The translations under genes and the position numbers were made by a program. DNA of 64,000 nucleotides, taken from positions 62,001 to 126,000 of the forward strand of contig DF236989.1 in the NCBI GenBank assembly GCA_000708835.1, in the 5' to 3' direction. This stretch comes from Klebsormidium nitens (Eukaryota > Streptophyta > Klebsormidiophyceae > Klebsormidiales > Klebsormidiaceae). The notes below the pieces were generated by a model. That model was not told the origin of the DNA. It did no database searches and saw only the letters and a program-made list of their open reading frames with translations. Positions 57,874-64,000 of the stretch are shown one piece after another (the stretch's first letter is position 1; each line of letters opens with the position of its first letter).

Positions 57874-58953
57874 AACAGTCACGTCCAGGAACAATCGGGT
57901 GTCGTCAGAAGATCCGATTGTATCTTGTAAAAATGTACATACATTCTTTGCTGGGCGGCACGTTAGTGTAGCGGGTTTGCAACGCTTGACATGCCAGTGC
58001 GCGTTGGAACAATTTCTACAGTCCAGGTATTTGGATTGAGACGCATGCGCGCGCGCAAGCTTTTACGTGAGTCTTTCGTAAGGGAATGACTTGAAAGCTA
58101 GGAGTTACTGTTTTGTGTTGTATTTGAGTAGACGCGTTTCATTGATTTACACCAGCGCTATCAAAGGGCCGAGCTTTGTACAACCATGGCAGAACGATCT
58201 GATGCAGCGCAAAGCACGGACCTGTATAGTGTAAAACGGACGGTTTTGGCCGCATCTGGGCATCCTTAGGCAATCCCGAGCATGCCACCAGTACGTCCGT
58301 ACGGTACAATTTGTTGGTACATACTGCACACCATGTGAGCTATCATATGGCCCCGACCATGTGTGGCTGCGCCAAAAGCTAGATCTAGCCATCCGGGCGG
58401 CCGCCCGTCCGTGACCATCACAACAAGCGCCTGGACGACACACGTCATGATCATGGCATGAGAACAATCACTAGTTATGGCATGTATGCAGCGCTAAAGT
58501 ATAATCGCCTGGATCACTCGCATATCTTGTGATGTATCATCAAAAAGCTGACTGGGCTGAGGCCGATAAGAAACTCGAGAGTACTAACATGCAAGCGCGC
58601 TGGCATCTGATGGTTGCTCACTTCTTTCTTGATCTGTGAAGTGCACTGATCCAACAGTGCTCCATGGCACAATGATGTAGCTGGACAGAGTGCTGCGCGG
58701 GACCGTCCTGCGTCTGGAGGACCTGAGCTCTAGAATGAGTCAGGCAACCCAGATTGAGGTTGTCTGAGGAAGGCATGCTAGAGTTACCTGGCCGTTTTTT
58801 TGCACTGCTCCAAGGCCCGACTCAGTGATCCGATCTGAAGATATCCCCTGCATGATACTGAGAAATGAAGCGATAAAAGCCTCAAACTCCAGGAACATAA
58901 AGAGGAAGAAAGGTAAATGTACAAGAGAATGTGAGTTCAGAGGCGCTTTTTCA
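57874..58953. other. Convergent 3' spacer between GST and V-ATPase F
   Basis: No coding exon is supported. The interval should hold both 3' UTRs. From about 58250 to 58560 it is again rich in short palindromes (GTACGTCCGTACGGTAC, CATGATCATGG, GCTAGATCTAGC, GGGCGGCCGCCC). Confidence 0.6.
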
Positions 58954-60298
58954 TTATCCTCTTGATGCGGACGCGGGATCGCTAGAGAACATGTGCTTGA
59001 CTCGTGATAGAATGGAGTCCTGGTTTGGGTCGTACGGGTGGTCTTTGCTTGGAATCTCCAGGATAGCCGGGATGGTGTTTCGGTAGTTGTCCACCACATA
59101 ACGGATCATGTTTGCGATCTGCAGCCAAAAGGGAAGCTTTGTCTGGACGGATGTATCTCAAGTGCATAAAGCACACAGACAATCTTGCAGCAACTGAGGA
59201 ACATGTACACATGCCGTATCTGTGAACCACTGGTCCCTTGGAGGCTATATCTTTCATTGTCTTCAAGACAAGCAAGCTACATGGGACGTCTAAGACCAGA
59301 GTCTACCTACTTTTTTCAGCAGTCTTGTGCATTATAACAATTGCCCTGAGAAAAAAGCAGCTGCAGTAACATCAAAGAGCGATTGAGGACTTGTAATACT
59401 CCAGGCCAATGAGCCAAACCACATTGAGAAGCAGAACTCACATATTGACTAATAAGAACCACCGCAATGTCGTCCCTTGACGTGAAGTCTTTGAACGTAT
59501 CCTCGATCTGCTTTGTCGTCGTTTCTGCATCAAATCTTGTTGTTAGTAGCTTCAGAAAGCTGAGCTTACACACTGGCAATCCATACCAACAAGGCTGCCT
59601 CAGAACTTAATCTGTGGGAGGGTCGGAATGAGAAAGGCGCGACCCAAGACAGATTGCAGTAGTGCTTGTGGAGGCGAGGGCGACTGTATAGTCGCAGATG
59701 CAATCGTACATACTCAATATTGCTAGAGCGCTCTCGAATTGCCTTTTCAGGAGAAAGTGTGCACAGATGACGTACTTGAATCCACGACGAGATAGTTTGT
59801 TTTTCTGCGCAGATCTACATTCCCCACGCCCGCGAGCAGGAAGCCAGTGATAGTATCCTGCAATGAAGTCCACCATCAGGATTGTTGCGAAAATATGCCG
59901 ATGAGCAAGTCCAGTTTAGAAGTGAATTCTAGGTCTGTTTTGCCAGGCAATCACAGTTGCCGATTGACCAAGTGGTCAGTGACGAAAGTTGTCTGAGCTG
60001 GAAAATTATAGCCGAATTGCAAATGCTGGCAGTGATTTGGAGCAAGTCATATGCAGGGATGATGTGCAGCTCATTTGAACGAACTCAGACTACATCGCAC
60101 GTTTCATTGTTTGTTGGCATTGCTGCTGAATGAAGTGGTGAAAAGGTTGTATCAACTTGAAATAGGCATTAAACAGATTCTGCCTAAGCGCAATTGCAAG
60201 GCCCACTGCAAATCATTGCGGCCAACTAATTCAAAGTGGTAGGGCCTCACCTCATCAGCAATCATAGCCACCAACTTCCCTTCTTGTGACATGGCCAT
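58954..60298 (-). CDS. VHA-F: V-type proton ATPase subunit F
   Basis: Subunit F sits on the central rotor shaft of the V1 sector, which acidifies vacuoles and endomembranes with ATP energy (established). Four exons in exact phase: 60298-60251, 59857-59776, 59524-59442 and 59118-58954, giving 125 residues, normal for the family. The chain is near-identical in pattern to plant [84 protein letters not shown] and a short Ser/Ala tail. Two in-frame Met codons start the protein (MAM); either could serve. The gene is head to head with the SPPL gene. Confidence 0.97.
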
Positions 60299-61184
60299 GT
60301 CCCCAGCTTCCCAAAAAGGCTTTTCACCTTCAGTTGGTGGTTTCCTTCTATCAAGCTGTACTGCAGATCAGATTCCTCAAACCCCCTCTAACAAGGGGCT
60401 TATCGAAAGTGATAGATGAAGGCGTTGAGCTTCAAATGCAGTGATGCTTCGCTTCCTCTCCAAAGTCTCAGCAGGTCAAGCAATCCTGTACAGCTTCGAT
60501 CAAACGGCCAGCTTGCTCTTCAGGAGAGAATGAATCCTGATTGCTTGAAACTGATGAGGATCTCTCGCATCAAACTGACCAGCTTCACAACCAGCTTCCT
60601 GCGCCCCTCCTCAGCAATCCGAAGCTCTGGCCTCTTGCTTCAATGCTTGTGTTCCATGGGCCCCTGAAGAAGCTTTTCAGATTACAAGTACCGGTACGTT
60701 GTTTACACATTCGTCCTCTGTAACGATAGGTCGGCCTGACTTCTCTGCGTTACGTCGGAAACGAGATTCAATTTGATTCCAGTCGTGCAGATTGCGCGAG
60801 TGCTGTGCATAGCGCGGGCACAGCGCAGCAGCTGCTCAGTGCTTGGTCTGCTTGGGAGAAGTTGGGAGCATGGTTGAGGGTCCGACTCCTAGGGCTGTGG
60901 AAGGATGCTGTGTCCAAAAGGGGAAACGACGCAGCGCAGAACAGAGCCTGGGCATTATCCAGAGGCAGACATTGTTCCGTGATTGCAGTTCTAGAATTAG
61001 GGTTTCAGCTTGAGCATCTCTGAACGCCGGGACGTTAAGAGCTCAGAAGCGCTACCCGAGTCTCCAACACGTTTCAGAGGTGGCCAGAGGGTTTGTTTTG
61101 ATCACAGACAAAGCCAAACTGCAGCTGATCATTTGAGGGCGTTCAGGTTGCAAGTTCAGGGGCACCTAGCAGGATCGGTCTACC
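60299..61184. other. Divergent promoter interval between VHA-F and SPPL
   Basis: About 890 bp with no supported coding exon; it must serve both genes, one a V-ATPase subunit and the other an endomembrane protease. No clear TATA or defined element was recognised. Confidence 0.5.
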
Positions 61185-63773
61185 ATGGCTCTTAGGACAG
61201 ACCAGACCGTGCTCTGCTTATGTATTTTCATATTGGGAGCCCTCACCCTCGCATTGCCTGTGTGCGATGCACAGACGATGGGGATCAATAGCACCGAGGC
61301 TCTCACTCAGAGAAAGCCGCCGGCCCCAGGCTGCAACAACACCGCACAGCTGGTCAGCACTCTTTCATGTCTCCTGCCCCCCTTTCTTTCACACCACTGA
61401 GCCCCCTTCTGAGCACTGCGAGGAAGTGTAGGAGGCTTAAATTCTCTCTTGTTCCTGTCAAACTCTCCTTGCTATGGTGGTCTGAACGGAACTTCTCTAA
61501 TAAAAGCATCAGGTTGCAATCCTGGTAAGCTCGCAAGGCACTGCTGATCAATAGACACATTTAAGGACAGCCTGATTCTGCCCATGTTCACAAAGTCTCT
61601 CTATAACCTGCAGGTTAAGCTCTCTTTCCAAGGCGAGAGCGGTGCGTCGAAAGAGGTGGTCGGCGCATCCTCCTTCTTTGGGGGCAGGGTGCCGGTTGCC
61701 AAGACCGACGCATTGCCATTGGTAGCTGAGCTTATGGCCCCTCTCACTGGGTGCAATAGGTCGGATGCGCAGGTGATTCAGCTTCCCTACGACATACTCA
61801 TAAGGGATCTTTTTTGGTTGTGCCTCCTCCCTGAGTTTGCTGGAGGCCAAAGGCAGCCCCAGAAGCTTTTCAGAGGGCAGACAAGGGAGATTTTGCAACT
61901 TGGATTGGGTTTGTCGTCAGGATAAACGCATGAGGTAAACGGTCCCCTTTATCTCTTTCTCACACTGAATGCAGTCAGATCTTTAATCAGATAAGTCTAC
62001 TAAGGGCTCCTAAACCAAGGGCTCCCTAATTAAGGGCTGCATCGTGTGCCCCGTACCGACTACAGGTTCTGTCAGAGTGGCCGCCAGAGAACTCAAACTT
62101 CCACCACTTGAGAAAAGAAGTGAATTGACTGATTAAGCTGACGCTCCGATGGTCTGATCTCTGCAAACGGGCTCAATCAGGGTCAAGTGAGGTGGCCAAG
62201 ACTGGCATTACACTTGCGACTTGTTTCTTCAAGCTCCTTCCGACAGTAAGAAGTGTGCACTCTTGTCAGCAGGCCAGCTTGAAAGGCAAGCTTGCGGTGG
62301 CGCTGAGGGGCGACTGCCTTTTCTCCCTGAAAGCGGAGGTTGCGCAGCAGCAAGGCGCCGTGGGACTCATTGTCATCAGCACGGCTGAGGGTAAGGTGGG
62401 CAGTCCTGGAATCGTCTGGTCTCCCTGGAAAGACAAGTGTATGTATGTGAAAGCGGATGCTGGCATGATCACAAAGGTCGGCACCGTTGTCCGTCCTTGG
62501 TCACCTTTCTTCGGTCCCGTGGGACTTGAACCAGACCGAAATGGTGAGGTAGATACGTACAACCCCCTCGATCCGCGCTTGTCCCATCAGGCAATTGTTG
62601 CGGGAGTTGGATGAGCACTATCGGAAGCATCTGGATCTATCTTAGTCACTGGTGGGTGGGAATACCGTCAGTCCAGATGACTTCCAAACTTCAACCCAAA
62701 GAACTTGTCCATCTATGCGAAACCGGATAAGCCTGACAATAATTTGGCAATCTCGATATCTGGATATTGGCTGCAAAATATGCTGCGCGACTCAATGAAA
62801 GCCAGAATGTGGACGTGCAAGCGCAGCTTTCCGGACACAACTCCGATGTGCTTACCAAGACGTCCTCAATACAGAAGTCGAGCCATCAGATGGCAGTGGG
62901 TACATCGCTCTCGAATCTAGATCTCCCCACGTTCATACGGAGAAGCTCACACGAGCAGCCGGCTTTCTGTTTTGGCGTTGAGTGCGCTGGCTTACGCTGG
63001 GTTCGCGACGTTCTTTCAGAGTACTTCCCGATGTCTTGCGATGAGGACAAACCTCCCACAATGGAGATCGACATCCCGTCTGTCATGATTTCGAAGTCGG
63101 CTGGCTACAAGCTGCGGGCGGCTATGAGACAGGGCCCAGGTAAGCTCTCGCCTACGAAAGCGCTCCTTGACTTTACAGCAGTTGAGTTTGTGCGTCAGTT
63201 TTGTGCAGTCATTTGCGGCAGCAAGAACAAGACGCGGTTTCTCGTCGATCTAAACTTCAGTCTCTCGTCATTGAGTGGTCGTGCAGTTCTCGACCCAAAA
63301 TTTTAGCAAAGTTCTGGTTTTCTATGATGCCGCCCCACATTGGCCACGTGATCCATAGAGCTAACGAGGGAATGCAGCAATATTTATCGGTGCTTGAAGC
63401 CCGCTCTCCTTTCGCGATTTCGATGCATGTCTTCCTGCCGGTCTTCCTCATTTTCAAAGCGGGGAAGAGAATCTGGACGGGCCTTTGCTTAGCAATCGCC
63501 TTTTCCATAGCCTTGGTGCAAATTCACATCCAACTCGTTTTACAGGACGAAATGCATGGCTCTGGAACGGAAAGATTGCAAGAAAGATTGGCTGACCCAC
63601 GTCCGATTCCGCTTATTCTTACAGTTTCAGTGCGGATATTTGCACCTCCCCGCCCCATTCTGGACCCCTCCGCTGCCATCCTGTGGTTCGTAGCCGTTGG
63701 CACCGTCGTTGCGGCCGCCTTCTGGTCCGCATCGGACGTCCGAAAGGGGGGCAAGTACGAGCGGCTCAACAAG
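61185..63773 (+). CDS. Signal peptide peptidase-like intramembrane aspartyl protease, N-terminal part (runs off right edge)
   Basis: SPPL2-type proteases cut type II membrane segments inside endomembranes (family knowledge). Five exons chain in phase: 61185-61352, 61614-61772, 62273-62390, 63020-63139 and 63625-63773, covering 238 residues. A cleavable signal peptide (CLCIFILGALTLALPVCDAQ) is followed by a lumenal region with Cys and N-glycosylation sites. A protease-associated (PA) domain comes next (GKLAVALRGDCLFSLKAEVA, QGAVGLIVISTAE, EIDIPSVMISKSAGYKL). The first transmembrane helix is AAILWFVAVGTVVAAAFWSA. The SASDVRKGGKYERLNK segment ends at donor AAG|GTGCAT. The catalytic YD and GLGD motifs would lie beyond the window. 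The exon 1 donor CTG|GTCAGC is modest. Confidence 0.92.
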
Positions 63774-64000
63774 GTGCATCCGAGCACCCCCAAGGCTCTC
63801 TATGTGTTTGCGCGTTGGCATTACAAGCAAGCCAATACTTCGAATCATTGAGTCAGATGGTGTTCGAACTTTGAGGCCCTCCCGATTGCAGAGCCGACGA
63901 GGGTGAGAATGACATCTTGACAGTGTGGCTTGCTTGAGATGTTACACCGTACTGTTATTCGATTTCTGCCCCGAACATTTATATAATCATCAAGAGGGGA
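63774..64000. other. Start of SPPL intron 5
   Basis: After the AAG|GTGCAT donor the frame stays open for 26 codons and then stops at 63849-63851. I read this as intron, because the protein is far too short without its remaining membrane helices. No acceptor with a clear coding continuation is visible before the edge. Confidence 0.5.

Overview
The window is nuclear DNA from a photosynthetic eukaryote, most likely a streptophyte (charophyte green alga or related plant lineage). Genes are split by many short GT-AG introns. The set includes plant-type families: a three-repeat MYB (MYB3R), a lambda-class glutathione S-transferase, a ZIP metal transporter, V-ATPase subunit F and a plant-type signal peptide peptidase-like protease. 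The algal origin is my inference, and I cannot name the species from sequence alone. I rebuilt exon chains by hand from splice sites and reading-frame phase. For the recognised genes the phases close exactly over all exons.

Layout, left to right. 1-1038: the 5' part of an unrecognised minus-strand gene leaving the left edge. 1039-5508: a gene-poor spacer with two adjacent inverted-repeat transposon-like elements (3021-3494 and 3639-4260) and simple repeats. 5509-8892 (-): ZIP transporter, 4 exons. 10830-20673 (-): MYB3R cell-cycle regulator, at least 14 exons. 22207-27669 (+): FTSJ/TRM7 tRNA 2'-O-methyltransferase, 11 exons. 28755-30293 (-): FYV7-like rRNA-processing protein, 3 exons. 31055-43796 (+): a 985-residue MYND zinc-finger protein, 17 exons. 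45349-49081 (-): short-chain dehydrogenase/reductase, 9 exons. 50933-51815 (-): 3' part of an unrecognised gene. 52720-57873 (+): lambda GST with a probable organelle transit peptide. 58954-60298 (-): V-ATPase subunit F, 4 exons. 61185-63773 (+): 5' part of an SPPL protease, leaving the right edge.

The genes are housekeeping or regulatory and do not form one pathway: metal transport, G2/M transcription, tRNA and rRNA maturation, redox and conjugation chemistry, organelle acidification and intramembrane proteolysis. There is no operon-like logic. Neighbours are arranged as divergent pairs (MYB3R/TRM7, FYV7/MYND, unknown/GST, VHA-F/SPPL) and convergent pairs (TRM7/FYV7, MYND/SDR, GST/VHA-F).

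The most unusual feature lies inside the MYND gene. Exons 10 to 15 are each bordered by arrays of partial exon copies with strict polarity. Copies of the exon head plus acceptor and adjoining intron lie only upstream. Copies of the exon tail plus donor and adjoining intron lie only downstream. There are about 30 fragments. The GST gene shows a related decayed tail copy and a complete tandem 78-nt exon duplication. This looks like recurrent tandem duplication of splice junctions, enlarging introns and creating decoy or alternative splice sites.
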